Shown here: positions 31,861 to 42,085 of the stretch, piece after piece
Position numbering within the stretch: position 1 is the first letter of the stretch
Layout: every line of letters begins with the position of its first letter
NCBI GenBank assembly: GCA_030248195.1
Contig: JASAND010007645.1
Coordinates: forward strand, 1-64,000
Reading direction: 5' to 3'
Origin: Trissonchulus latispiculum
Lineage: Eukaryota; Nematoda; Enoplea; Enoplida; Ironidae
DNA length: 64,000 bases
Notes under the pieces: generated by a model
Databases searched by the model: none
What the model saw: only the letters and a program-made list of their open reading frames with translations
Told to the model about the DNA's origin: nothing
Made by a program: the position numbers and the translations under genes

Positions 31861-32865
31861 TTTGTGTTTTTGTTTTGCGAAAAAAACTGCGAAATTCCGC
31901 ACTTTTTTTGAAAATTCCGCAACTTTTTTCGGAGCTCTGCGTAAAGTTCCGCAAAAATTTTTATCTTCGAGTAGAAATTTTCAGCTATATATATATATCT
32001 GATAATAAATCCACGTGTTTTCGGTAGTTTTTGCAGAAAATTTCAAATAATTTTCGCGCCTTCGGCGCGTATTTCTGTATTGTAGACACCTTCCAGTCTT
32101 ATGATAGGACTCTTGTCCGAGATTATGTTGAATATTTTGTAGTGAAAGCTTATCCAATAGAATTCTTTTTTCGCATAAACTTTCCTAAAATACCTGAAGA
32201 AGTACACGCGTACACATAGTAACCACTCTAGTAAGATGATAACCACTCTAGTAAGATGATAACCACTCTGAAGTATGCATTTGTTGAACTGAGTCGTGGA
32301 TATACGTACCCATTTTACCCCATTTTTAAATTCGTTTTTATCTTGGCGTTTGTGCTTCATTATGATTGCTATGTTCTTTCTGTTTTTACTATTTTTCCGA
32401 AATCTTTCTATCTGATTTTAATTTTAAAATGTTGTATATAAATGTTCCCAAACCAAATTTTATACTAATTTTTTCCTGTGGCAGCTTTGGTTTTCTGGCT
32501 GCCGAAATCAAAATTTTGAGTGTTTCTATTAAGGTTTTTTACAGTTTTACAAAATTTTCGCAGCTTCTGGGGGGCTCCGCCCCCCCAGACCCCCCGCATT
32601 TTCGCCTGTAATTTTATATTCTTGTCAAAAACACACGTATATATATACATACACATGCTTCGACTTTGGAAAAATACTTGTATATAACTTGGTTATACTA
32701 TTAGTAAATGTTAAGCATGCGTTCAAATGCAACATAATCAATAAAATTCATTAATTATCATTGCAAAACTAAAAACTAAATTTCGCAATTTTTTGCGAAG
32801 TTCCGCAAAAAATTTTGGAGGACTGCGTAAAAGTTCGCAAAAAGTTTCGACGAAAAAAACACACA
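31861..32865. mobile_element. F element, copy 1, about 1.0 kb, nested in G1
   Basis: Ends TTTTGCGAAAAAAACTGCG and GTTTCGACGAAAAAAACAC are inverted, with long arms rich in TGCGGAATTTCGC and ACGCAG blocks. Inserted near the right hairpin of G1. The interior includes GGGGGGCTCCGCCCCCCC (about 32566) and GCGCCTTCGGCGCG (about 32056). A second copy is at 48703-49402. Confidence 0.65.
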
Positions 32866-32876
32866 GCTTTTCACAC

Positions 32877-32912
32877 ATATTATAGGGGTCGCTGCCGCGA
32901 CCCCTATGATAT
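32877..32912. repeat. Terminal hairpin H2
   Basis: Right-end hairpin of G1, ATTATAGGGGTCGC loop GCGACCCCTATGAT. Confidence 0.9.
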
Positions 32913-33129
32913 ATATTTTGCATGGTGTACGTATATATATATGTATTTATATTATATAGAAGGTGAACGTTCTTTGAATTCGGTCATGTTTTGAACTTTA
33001 ACATTTTATTGATTTGCTTGCACCACTTCCCCTTGTTGACCTCGTGAATTATCAGCTGTTTTATCAAATCTCCTTACTCTCAATTGGCTACGTTTAGCAG
33101 TTTGACAGCTTATATATATATTCGTATAT

Positions 33130-33443
33130 CAGGCCCGCACCCAGGATTTTGAAAAGGGGGGGGTCCAAGGTAAAATTCAGCGGGGGTCTGGGGCGGCGGA
33201 GCCTCCCAGAATTTGAAGAATTTTCGCATTTTTGCCCAAAAATCGTGCATTGGATGTTTATTTCTTGCCAAAAGTAAACTGTCGTTCCGAAGGCGACCAA
33301 AATTTTTTTAAAAATAGCTGTTTTTGCTACAAAAACATTTTTGCTATCTTTGCTTTTTTGCTACAAAAATAGCAAAAATTTTCTATTCTGTCACCCCAAA
33401 AGGGGGATCTAGACCCGTTGAACCCCCCCTGGGTGCGGGCCTG
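33130..33443. mobile_element. hAT-like MITE with CAGGCCCGCACCCAGG ends
   Basis: CAGGCCCGCACCCAGG and CCTGGGTGCGGGCCTG are perfect inverted ends. The flanks are TCGTATAT (33122-33129) and ACGTATAT (33444-33451), a 7 of 8 match, fitting an 8-bp hAT-type duplication. The interior shares the GGTCTGGGGCGGCGGAGCC module of the other MITEs. Confidence 0.82.
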
Positions 33444-34055
33444 ACGTATATATATAATTATTCCTCCAGAGTGCTTCCTTTGTAGCCGGCTATCATAGGT
33501 AAATTTTATGTCAAGGCACCTGGACCTACGAAATTACGGGATACGTATATATATCCGAATAAATCACAGCATCATAAAGTTATCGCTAAACACTTGCAAA
33601 ATGTTTATCCTTATTAATATTTGAGTTAGTTTTGGCATTACATTGCAATTTCATTGAGTTTTTAAAATCTCCCCTCCAGTGAAAATAAAGAATTTTTACT
33701 GATGTGCACTTTAAGTCGCAAATTTTGGATTTTTTTGGGAAAAATTGTCGTATATACGCACATTTAAGTGTGCATTTAACGCGAGAGGGTGTATTTTCTT
33801 GAATAAGTGTGCCAATGCACTGTGATTTGCACAAAAACTGACAGGTATTGGAACGTTCCGGTTCCTACAAACAAGCTAAATATACGTACACACACACACA
33901 CACTCACACAAACACACACACATATATATACGTATATATACTGTAATTGAAAAATGCCCAAAAGTCATAAAAATTATCTGTTTTGTTGTTTTACAGACCT
34001 GGTTCTGGTTCTAGTTTTTAGTTTTGTCCGTATTTATATTTATTGTCTGTTTCAG
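33444..34055. other. Upstream REV1 intron sequence
   Basis: A short CA/TA microsatellite lies at about 33888-33940. No exon encoding the REV1 N-terminus could be recognised here or further upstream in the window. Splice acceptor TGTCTGTTTCAG at 34044-34055. Confidence 0.5.
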
Positions 34056-34170
34056 GGCCATTATATGAGCGAAAAGAAAAGGAAGCTTTCTGAACAGTTT
34101 GCAGAACGCAGAAACACTGAGAGTTCATCTTTGTTTAATGGCATTACTATATTTGTAAATGGTTACACAG
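34056..34170 (+). CDS. REV1: REV1 exon: start of BRCT domain
   Basis: REV1 is a Y-family translesion polymerase that inserts dCMP opposite damaged G or abasic sites and serves as a scaffold for other bypass polymerases in the nucleus. This 115-base exon encodes GHYMSEKKRKLSEQF and then SSLFNGITIFVNGYT, matching the REV1 N-terminal lead and the first beta-strand of the BRCT domain. Acceptor TTTCAG and donor GTGAGA are good. It ends in phase 1 and joins the next exon at 54832 after a 20.7-kb intron. Vertebrate REV1 has about 20 more residues before this point, so an upstream exon with the start codon is expected, although an internal ATG is present. Identity is by resemblance to known REV1. Confidence 0.88.
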
Positions 34171-34317
34171 GTGAGATCCAGTGATCTTATGTGCAAGCTG
34201 GATTTTAGGAATGTATTCTTAGTAGCGGCTGGCGTACATTTTGCTAAAAATTGCTTTATTTTCCAACAGGCACTGTAAAAGTTGTTTTTTGCAAAACTAC
34301 GTATATATAGTACGTAT

Positions 34318-34682
34318 CTGGGCTTATTCTAGGGATTTTTTCTTGGGGGGGGCTCCTTGGTGGGGGGCCCAAAAGTCCGAGGGGCAAGGATTTTGGGGAG
34401 GGCGAAAATATTTCGAAAAATGCTAAAAATAGCGCTATTTTTCTGGCATATAAATAAAAGTTGATTTCTATAGCAAAAATAAGCGGATTTAGTGTTGAAA
34501 AGGGCAAACATTGAGTAAAAATCTCCGGCGAAGCCGGAAAATTTTAAAAATTTGGCCTCCTGAGCGAGTTTTTCAGGGGGCACCCACTTTTTTGGGGGGG
34601 GGATTTTTGGGGGGGGACGATTTTTGGGGGGGGAGGGTGTTTAGGGGGGGGGGCCCCATCCCCCCCACTAGAATAAGCCCAG
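34318..34682. mobile_element. TIR element CTGGGCTTATTCTAG, 5-bp target duplication
   Basis: Inverted ends CTGGGCTTATTCTAG and CTAGAATAAGCCCAG, flanked by CGTAT at 34313-34317 and 34683-34687. Long G or C runs lie just inside both ends. A larger relative is at 61131-62106 and a variant (CTGGCTTATTTTTA) at 60249-60658. Confidence 0.85.
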
Positions 34683-34690
34683 CGTATACG

Positions 34691-34727
34691 TATTATAGGG
34701 GGGCGCGATAGCGCTCCCCTATAATAT
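34691..34727. repeat. Terminal hairpin H3
   Basis: ATTATAGGGGGGCGC, GATA loop, GCGCTCCCCTATAAT. Variant with GGGGGGCGC in place of GGGGTCGC, shared with H6. Confidence 0.9.
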
Positions 34728-35740
34728 GGGTGTAAAAGGCTCAGCGCGGCCCTTAGAGACCCGTTCGAACACCGTGCCAGCTAAATACTCAACCAAACTA
34801 GACAAATTTGGTATCGTTGGAATCAGCACGACGAATACAACAAGTAGCAAAAAAGTTTGTGTCAAAATTTTCAACTTTGAAAATTTTCGCTTCCGGACAA
34901 GTTAGTTTCGTCTGTTACTTTTTTCCGTGTAAGTCACGCTTGGGGGAGCCGTTTTAGTCTAACTCACAAACTGAACGATGTGGGCATTTTCAGCCGGTGA
35001 AGTTTGGTTTTTCTGAGAGTAGTATTTGTGTTAACGTACCTTTTGGACAATTTTCCGCTGCCCGGCCCGGCCGGCCACCTGTGCGGCCGGCCAAAAGTGG
35101 CCTGACCGCTAACATGGCCAAAAAAGGCCAATTTTGTGTCACGGCTACAGCGGCTCAGGGAACAAGTTAGAGAGACGCGGCTTGTTGCATAAGAAACTTT
35201 GGGATGGGTAGCGTGTCATAACGAGGGCGATTTTCGATATCTGTCCGGGATCGTTCAGGCGGCCGGCCCAAAGTTGGTCCGGCCAAATAGCCATTTTCGG
35301 AAAATTTCTAAGTCCCAACTCCACAGAAAATAGTCAAAAATAGGCCTAAATATTATGTTGTTTTGGGCCATCTAGTGGGACGCATATAAGGGTTATCGGG
35401 ATCGCTGAACACGATGAGCATAGTCGCAGCGCTGTGCGGTGCTACTATCGTGCTGTACTGTTATGCAGCAACCATAGCACGCTGTCTGTAGACTTACTGT
35501 AAACGGCTAAACATATGAAACTTGGTGATAATTGTGTCTGTAGTAAGGGGGAACTGTAGCTGTGTTAGTTGGTGCACTCTCTAGCTTCCACCGTGCTGTG
35601 TGTGCTGTTCGAAAACACAGCACCGTCGATAACTAGTTATTGATTTGACACTGACATTTGAAATTCGGCATACAGATAGTTTAGGACATGACAAACAATT
35701 ATTTATAGGTTTCGTATACTTACTACGATGTTACTATATG

Positions 35741-36400
35741 GTGGCGCTGCAGTAGAGTGCTGCAGGAGTACAGCACGGCCTATAACTAACTACAGCAATC
35801 GCCTGAAATTCTGCAGGCACGTGCAGAATAGCATTGGAAATGATGCCGTATAAGTCTCCTTTTTTGGCAGTGACGTTTGCGTCTAGTTGCGCTGCAGTAG
35901 AGTGCTGCTGAAGTACAGCACGGCCTATAACTAGCTACACAAAAGTTGCAATCGTCCGAAATTTTGCTTATTAGTACGACAGAGCTTTAGAAATCTTTAG
36001 AAAGCTTCTTTCACTGACAGTAAAGTTTGCATCTGGTTGCGATGCAGTAGAGTGCTGCTCAAGTACAGCACGACCTATAACTAGCTACAGATACGTTGCA
36101 ATTGTCCAAAATTTCGCATAAACTGCAGAAGAGCAATTGAAATCGTGCCGTATAAGTTTGTATCATCGACAGTATAATTTGCATCTTGTTGCGCTGCAGT
36201 AGAGTGCTGCTCAAGTACAGCACGGCCTAATACTAGCAACAGATAAATATCAATAGCCTGAAATTCTGCAGGCACGTGCACGATAACGTTACAAATCATG
36301 CCGAATAAGTCTACTACTTTGGCAGTGAGGCTTGCGTCTGTTTGTGCTGCAATAGAGTGCTGCTGAAGTACAGCATTTCTTATAACAAACTACATATAAC
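35741..36400 (+). repeat. About 150-bp tandem repeat array, 4-5 units
   Basis: The GTTGCGCTGCAGTAGAGTGC core starts at 35741, 35886, 36036, 36188 and 36340, giving periods of 145-152. Each unit contains GTGCTGCTGAAGTACAGCAC, a small hairpin, then CCTATAACTAGCTACA. The array is homologous to 53401-53890. Confidence 0.92.
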
Positions 36401-36530
36401 TTTGTGCAACTTTCTAAAATATTCTTATTTGTAGTGGATGAGGGCTTTTCTGCCAAAATCAAGAAAAATGGAGAAATTGGTACTTTTCAAGCTTCTTTGT
36501 TCTATGGTTTGGTTGACTATTACGTAATTA

Positions 36531-37776
36531 TAGTCAGAGGGGGGAAAAACATCACCGGCAAAGTGGGGGAAAAAACAATGGCTCACCTTGCTCGACTGGC
36601 ATAAGATAGAGATACAAAATCTAGTGCAAATAAAAGTTCAAGTCTTGTACTTTAAGATCATAATACAAATAACCGTTCCTGTCGATTGAGCCTTCGTGTG
36701 GCATGGGTCCGAAGTTGACACCCAAAAATTGTCCAAAAACCTAAGGATTTTTCAGATTTTCTAAGATTATGCCAACTTACTGGTAATAGTTACAGGAGTC
36801 ACTTTGTGCATGAAGGGGTTTGTGGATGTGCTCTATAACGTGGGCTAGTCGGATTTTCGCTTGGTCATGCGGTTGAGAAATAGTGACCATCTTTTTTTCC
36901 CCCACACTTTTTGCACCAGAGGGGGGAAAAAACAACGGTGTGCTTTTTTGCCCGCAGTTTCGTTTTTTTGATTTAAGCAAAAATAACGACTAATTGTTTA
37001 CTCATTTGAACTGTTATACCCCCCAATTGACCTTCCGCTGCCGAAATGCGCCATATACCTGCCCCTGTGGAGGAATGCTGGCAAATATTCCTAGGGGGGG
37101 CAAATCATGCTGATAACAAGAAAATTAGGGTCCATAAACAATATTTTTGTGATATTATGAACTGTAGACATTCCAGAGTTTCACAAGTATGGATATGCAA
37201 AAGACTACACCCGAAATGGATGACCCCTGAACACTTTTGTGCGATTTTGCCACCCATCATAAATAAAACACTCTATTTCTTGCGGGTTAATATTGCAAAA
37301 TGGTGTATTTTATCATTGCAAGTTAACACAAAAGGCGATTAAATTATAAATTACCGGAAAAAATAAGATTTTGTTGACCAAAAATCTTAATTTCCTAGCA
37401 ATGTTGGCCCATTACTAAGTTTGGCTTTTATGATGGATAATACTAAGCCTGGCTGCCGGCAACGAGTTTTTAGAAGTAGATATTGCGTTTTATGCCTTTA
37501 AATGCCATTTACCTGCTGCTATGGTGGTAAAGGAACGAAATTTGGTGCCATCTTTTTTTCCCCACCCCCATCTTTTTTTCCCCCACTTGTGGGGGAAAAA
37601 GATGGTCAATATTGAGGCTAGCCTACTAGAAGTACAACCGAATGCTGATTTTACTGGTGGTATAGAAAGTACAGGCCAAGCCCTACATGCTGGTATATAA
37701 AGCGTCTGGCTAGCTACAGTCTGTAGCGAGTAATAACCTTATTTCGAAAATCGTTGTTTTTATCCCCCCCTGACTA
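36531..37776. mobile_element. TA-flanked element with TAGTCAG-GGGGGG ends, 1.25 kb
   Basis: Starts TAGTCAGAGGGGGGAAAAAC and ends CCCCCCCTGACTA. TA is duplicated at 36529-36530 and 37777-37778. The empty site is visible in the homologous element at about 54010-54020. Inside, GGGGGAAAAA and TTTTTCCCCC motifs recur. No transposase. Same design as 9302-10395. Confidence 0.82.
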
Positions 37777-38205
37777 TATTGGGGGAATTTTTAAAGTTTC
37801 TTTCATAAAGCTTTAACATTTTTGCTTAAGGTTTACTCAGAACCTTAAAAATGAAATAGGACAAGAATAAAAATGCTCCGATGGAGCATGAAAAATGCAA
37901 TATGGGTGACACTGGGTTTTAAGCGGACAGAGGACTAGGTTTTAAAACGTTAATATGGGAGGGGCAGGTTGTAAATGCCAGGAGGACTAGGTTAAAAGCG
38001 CACTAATATGGAGCAGCTTCGCTGAGCAACCCATATTCGCGGGTACGCATGCTCCACTCCGCATTTGACCATTATTGTCTTAAGTTCTAAATTCGTCAGC
38101 TTTCCAGGCGAGCTTGCTGATTTTGAAATATTAGGCTTTATATACCTCAATCGTTTTATATGGAGCTGCGAGAGCACAATTTGTGACACCAATTTTTACT
38201 GCATA

Positions 38206-38995
38206 CAAGAACAAAAAGTGCTCCTTCGTCGCATGTAAAATACATATGAGTCTTCGTAGGCAGGTTGTACATAAGCAAAAACTAGCCTGTAAAATACATA
38301 TGAGTTCCGTAGGGAGGTTGTAATAAAGGAAACAAGTTGCAACCGCTTAACATATGAGCCTGTCCTACAACGAGGCTCATATTGGCGTATGTCATAATAC
38401 GAATAATTTGCAGATATATACTTTACTTTTATATAAATACATACTGCATAAAGCTTTTCATTACAAATTGTCCATCACATAGCTTGTTGATCAGTCATTA
38501 TAGTGTGCATATGCTCAATACGGTACGCCATGAGGCGCTCTGACTCAGAGCCAAGTGGGAACGCATTCTGCGTGTGTATAATGTGAAAGTGTTTCGAGAA
38601 TGCATTAGGTGTACCGTGTATCACAGCGTATCGCGAAATATTAGGTGTGCCATAGTATTTCAGGAAACATCAGATTGCATGTACAGTTAAGCTTGAGCAG
38701 TCGTAGTTCACTTCAGTCCATTTCTTCTGGGCCACAACGTCTATTCATTTTTTCCGTAATGTGGATGGAGCTGAGGCTCTTTAATGAGGCTTTAATGTGG
38801 AATACACTGTGACGCCAATATGAGCGTCGTTGTAGGACAGGCTCATATGTTAAGCGGTTGCAACTTGTTTTCCTTAATTACAACCTCCCTACGGAACTCA
38901 TATGTATTTTACAGACTAGTTTTTGCTTATGTACAACCTGCCTACGAAGACTCATATGTATTTTACATGCGACGAAGGAGCACTTTTTGTTCTTG
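38206..38995 (-). mobile_element. E2 palindromic module, 790 bp
   Basis: Ends CAAGAACAAAAAGTGCTCC and complement. Internal asymmetric part is the reverse complement of that in E1. Contains AGGTTGTAC and CATATGAG direct repeats in each arm. Confidence 0.85.
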
Positions 38996-39744
38996 TTTTC
39001 TATTTTTTTATATATGTATGCTCCTGAAGGTATGTATAGATATCTTTCAACAGTAGCAAGCAAGCCAACCACAGCTCGTACCGCTTACACTCTACAGCCA
39101 CTTTGGGTACGCAGCTCTATGACAAAAGTTGCTCAGCTCTATGACAAAAGTTGCTCAGCTCGCTTAGGGCTTTCAGTTGATATTATATATATATACCAAA
39201 TTTGGCCACTTGAAAAATTTTAGTTTTGACCCAAAATCGCCTAAGTCCCCACCCCACCCCACCACAGCGCTCTACAGACACTTTGAGCATGCAGTTCTAT
39301 GACAAAAGTTGCTCAGCTCGCTTAGGGCTTTCATTTGGTACCAAATTTGACCACTTTTGAAAAATTTAATTTTTGACCACATTTTTTTTAAACCCGAGTA
39401 AATCACGCCTTGTTAGTACTATATGTCTTTTATTACATAGACGTGATTTGCCCCGCGGCCGCCCAACCCCAATGCCGCGTCCACATACAACAGGTATTAC
39501 ATCTGCCACGGCGATGCTGATGCATGCAAGCGGCTACGTCGTGACAGGATTAGTAGACAATTATATATAAACTCATACAAGAGCATGAGCGTATATATAT
39601 ACACACAGTGACGCAAGGTTGGCAGCCCGGGTTTGTATGCTATTAATGTTTGAATAAAATGCGACTGAGAAAAAACAAATTTGAGGTTAGTTTATGAAAG
39701 TACATACATTGCGTGAAACGAAATAAAATATGGCATGCAAAGGA

Positions 39745-40182
39745 CTACTGTCCTTGTAATGCACGCCCCCGCATAAACTTGTGCAGGTGAGCTTCATGCT
39801 TTAACAATTTCGACTTAAATGTGCTCAGAGAGGAACAGGTAACAATACTGTCCGGTAAACAGTTCCAAACATTGCAAATTCTATAGAAAAAGAAATGGCT
39901 AGCTCTAGACTTTTTATATCGCTTAGGTCTAATAGACAAACTATTATGGCCCCTTGTCCCTGCGTCAGGCGAATATGTAAAATAATCATCAAAAGAACAA
40001 TCAAAGGCATTATACACTATACTATGCATCAAATATAAATCATACATTAACCTTCTCATTTCCAATGATTGTAGGTTGCAACGTTTAAGTCTTTCCTTGT
40101 AGGTAAAATTTTCAAGGCCATACAGTCGTTTTGTAAATGCACGCTGTACTCCCTCCACAGCGTCAATGTCCTCCAACCTCAC
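39745..40182 (-). pseudogene. CR1-like LINE, 3' end of RT ORF
   Basis: The minus-strand frame of 145 codons matches the C-terminal part of CR1-like ORF2 (VQRAFTKRLYGLENFTYKER, LQSLEMRRLMYDLYLMH, TRGHNSLSIRPKR, FFFYRICNVWNCLPDSIV). The same region of the LINE at 1-3690 reads VQRKFTKRIPCLRNLPYMSR. No RT catalytic motifs remain, so it is strongly 5'-truncated. It splits the inverted arrays of the partial G-type element. Confidence 0.85.
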
Positions 40183-41259
40183 ATGACCTCCAACCTATCT
40201 GACCCTCCAGATGATGGCAAAGTGGAACCAGCATAGCAAGATGGATGGGTCCGACGGCAAAAGAGATGCCAGGAATGAGCTGGGCGCACCAGAAAACCCC
40301 TACAGACAATGTTTTGAGAGGCTATGTACAGTTCTATATGGTGTTCCCGGAAGTCGGTACCGACCGGACCCTCCAGACGGCAAAGTGGAACCAGCATAGC
40401 AAGATGGGTGGGTCAGACGGCAAAAGAGATGCCAGGAATGAGATGGGCGCACCAGAAAACCCCTATAGACAAAGTTTGGAGAGGCTAAGTAAAGCCTACT
40501 AGGGACCTCCGCGAAGCGGTTACCGACCTGACCGATCAGACGGTCAAGTGGAACCAGCCCAGCAACAAGGATTACTCGGACAGCAAAACTGCTAACGGGA
40601 ATCGATTCTCCGTCCCAAAAAACCTTTGTATGCAAAATTTGAGCCACCCATGTAGCAAAATAAGCGAAAAAATTAAGTTCAAAGTTCGATCCAAAATTCA
40701 CCAACTTTAGCCGGCCTGTACCGAAAAATTACGCACAGAGACGGAAAATCACATAGCATTTGAACGACCCCGATATGTGTACTGTTTAACCATATAGTCA
40801 GTACTGTCCCATATATAGCCCAATCTGACTTATTAAGGCGCCTTTGAAGCATACTTTTTGGCCATTTTAGCGTTTTGGCCGACTTTGGCCCCCAGCCCAA
40901 AATTTTTTCCGGCTCCGGGAGGCATAAAAACTAGCTTATTTTCTTATTTTCGATTTGTACTACAAGAATATATATGGGTTTCATAGGCAAAAATTTTTCT
41001 ATCTGTAGTTATTCAAGCTACAAAACCCCCTTATGAGACATCAAAAGCGAGAAACCGGAAAAAAAGAAAAAACACAATTTTCGTAAGCGATTTTTGGCGC
41101 AACTTTTTAACGGAAAGTGGTACGGGGATGAAACTTGGCAAATATACTAAACTCGACACGTACAATTTTTTGCGCACATAATCTGCGCAGGATCTGCGCA
41201 GGAATTGGCGCAGCTTCTGCGCAGCCTTGTTTTACACGGTCATTCGACCATTTTCACTC

Positions 41260-41294
41260 ATATTATAGGGGTCGCTACCGCGACCCCTATGATA
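41260..41294. repeat. Terminal hairpin H4
   Basis: ATTATAGGGGTCGC, TACC loop, GCGACCCCTATGAT. It points left, toward the inverted arm and E2. Confidence 0.9.
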
Positions 41295-41675
41295 CGTATG
41301 CTGTATTATGTTGCATTACATGTGTAAGTGTTGTCTATATATGCATTTAATTAATTAAATCAAGTTGCATATTATGTAATTATTAAGTATTACGAACACA
41401 ACTACAAATATAGTTGCAGACCCAGAGCTATGCTCACAAATTAGTAAACTGTTACTGGTAAACAGCCACCAGCATCAGTCCGGGTAGTTTCCGCGAATAA
41501 GGGGTTTTCAGCGAAGCTGGTCCATATTAGTGCGCTTTTAACCTAGTCCTCCTGGCATTTACAACCTGCCCCTCCCATATTAACGTTTTAAAACCTAGTC
41601 CTCTGTCCGCTTAAAACCCAGTGTCACCCATATATATGGCATTTTTCATGCTCCATCGGAGCATTTTTATTCCTG

Positions 41676-42050
41676 TATATATTAGTGGTAAAAAATCAAA
41701 AAATTGCGCAAAGGACTACAAGAATTCTGGTAATTAGGCCTTTGCCCAAAGGGGCGCCTTTTGTTGTGGGAGGGGAGTGTCGTTAACGGTCTTCCTCCAG
41801 TAGAATGATCACGGCGTAAGTGTATATACACGTTAACTCGAAATTGAGAATATTTTTGATCAATTGGTCCAGAAAGCTGAACTGTTTTTGCCATTTAAGT
41901 GCCTGCCACAGCAGGCCAACCTGAAAGGTCTAGGCTCGCTGGGCTTGTTAGGGAATTTTTCTTGGAAGGCCCTTTGGGGCGAGACATTTTTAGGGTTATT
42001 CGAAAATTTTCCAAAAACTAAAAATATGCTAAAAATTACATATATAACGT
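41676..42050. other. Gene-free intron stretch
   Basis: No gene recognised. A short stretch (41955-42035) has TTAGGGAATTTTTCTTGGA-type sequence like the outer part of the CTGGGCTTATTCTAG elements. Confidence 0.4.
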
Positions 42051-42085
42051 ATGATAGGGGGTCGCGGCAGCGACCCTTATAATAT
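42051..42085. repeat. Terminal hairpin H5
   Basis: ATGATAGGGGGTCGC, GGCA loop, GCGACCCTTATAAT. Confidence 0.88.

Larger units (their letters stand above)
28351..32912. mobile_element. Palindromic hairpin-capped element G1 (double unit)
   Basis: Starts with a hairpin (28351-28386) and ends with its counterpart (32877-32912). The arms are inverted copies over roughly 1.2-1.3 kb: hairpin, GCGCAG-rich block, then about 162-bp repeats and about 148-bp repeats on the left (29040-29640). The repeats appear in reverse order and orientation on the right (30595-31300). The centre is the E1 module (29692-30481). The right arm is interrupted by another element at 31861-32865. No ORF longer than incidental. 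Confidence 0.8.
38206..41294 (-). mobile_element. Partial G-type element (E2, inverted arrays, hairpin H4)
   Basis: E2 is followed by inverted 148-bp repeats (39070-39370), a CR1-like insertion, inverted 162-bp repeats (40195-40560) and the inverted hairpin-proximal arm, ending in H4 (41260-41294). This is the same content as the G1 left half read backwards. It shows the unit order hairpin-array-E, here on the minus strand. Confidence 0.8.
34691..41675 (+). mobile_element. Hairpin-capped element with 153-bp repeats (unit H3-E3), nested insertions
   Basis: Begins with hairpin H3 (34691-34727), runs through about 1 kb of unique sequence, a tandem array (35741-36400) and a spacer split by a TA-flanked element (36531-37776). 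It ends in palindromic module E3 (37862-41675). E3 is itself split by a partial G-type element (38206-41294). It parallels 52356-54799 through its length, which confirms the unit boundaries. Confidence 0.78.
37862..41675 (+). mobile_element. E3 palindromic module, split by nested element
   Basis: Left arm 37862 to about 38065 (CAAGAATAAAAATGCTCCGA, GACTAGGTTTTAAAACGTTA, GGTTGTAAATGCC, GGTTAAAAGCGCACTAATAT). The inverted right arm is about 41494-41675. The unsplit relative E4 is 700 bases. The inner non-palindromic part is cut at about 38200 and resumes at about 41295. Confidence 0.82.

Noticed and set aside
33954..34055. Extension of the first REV1 exon upstream to the ATG at 33954.
   Set aside because: The added residues are hydrophobic and unlike any REV1 start, and a good splice acceptor (TGTCTGTTTCAG) lies exactly where similarity begins.
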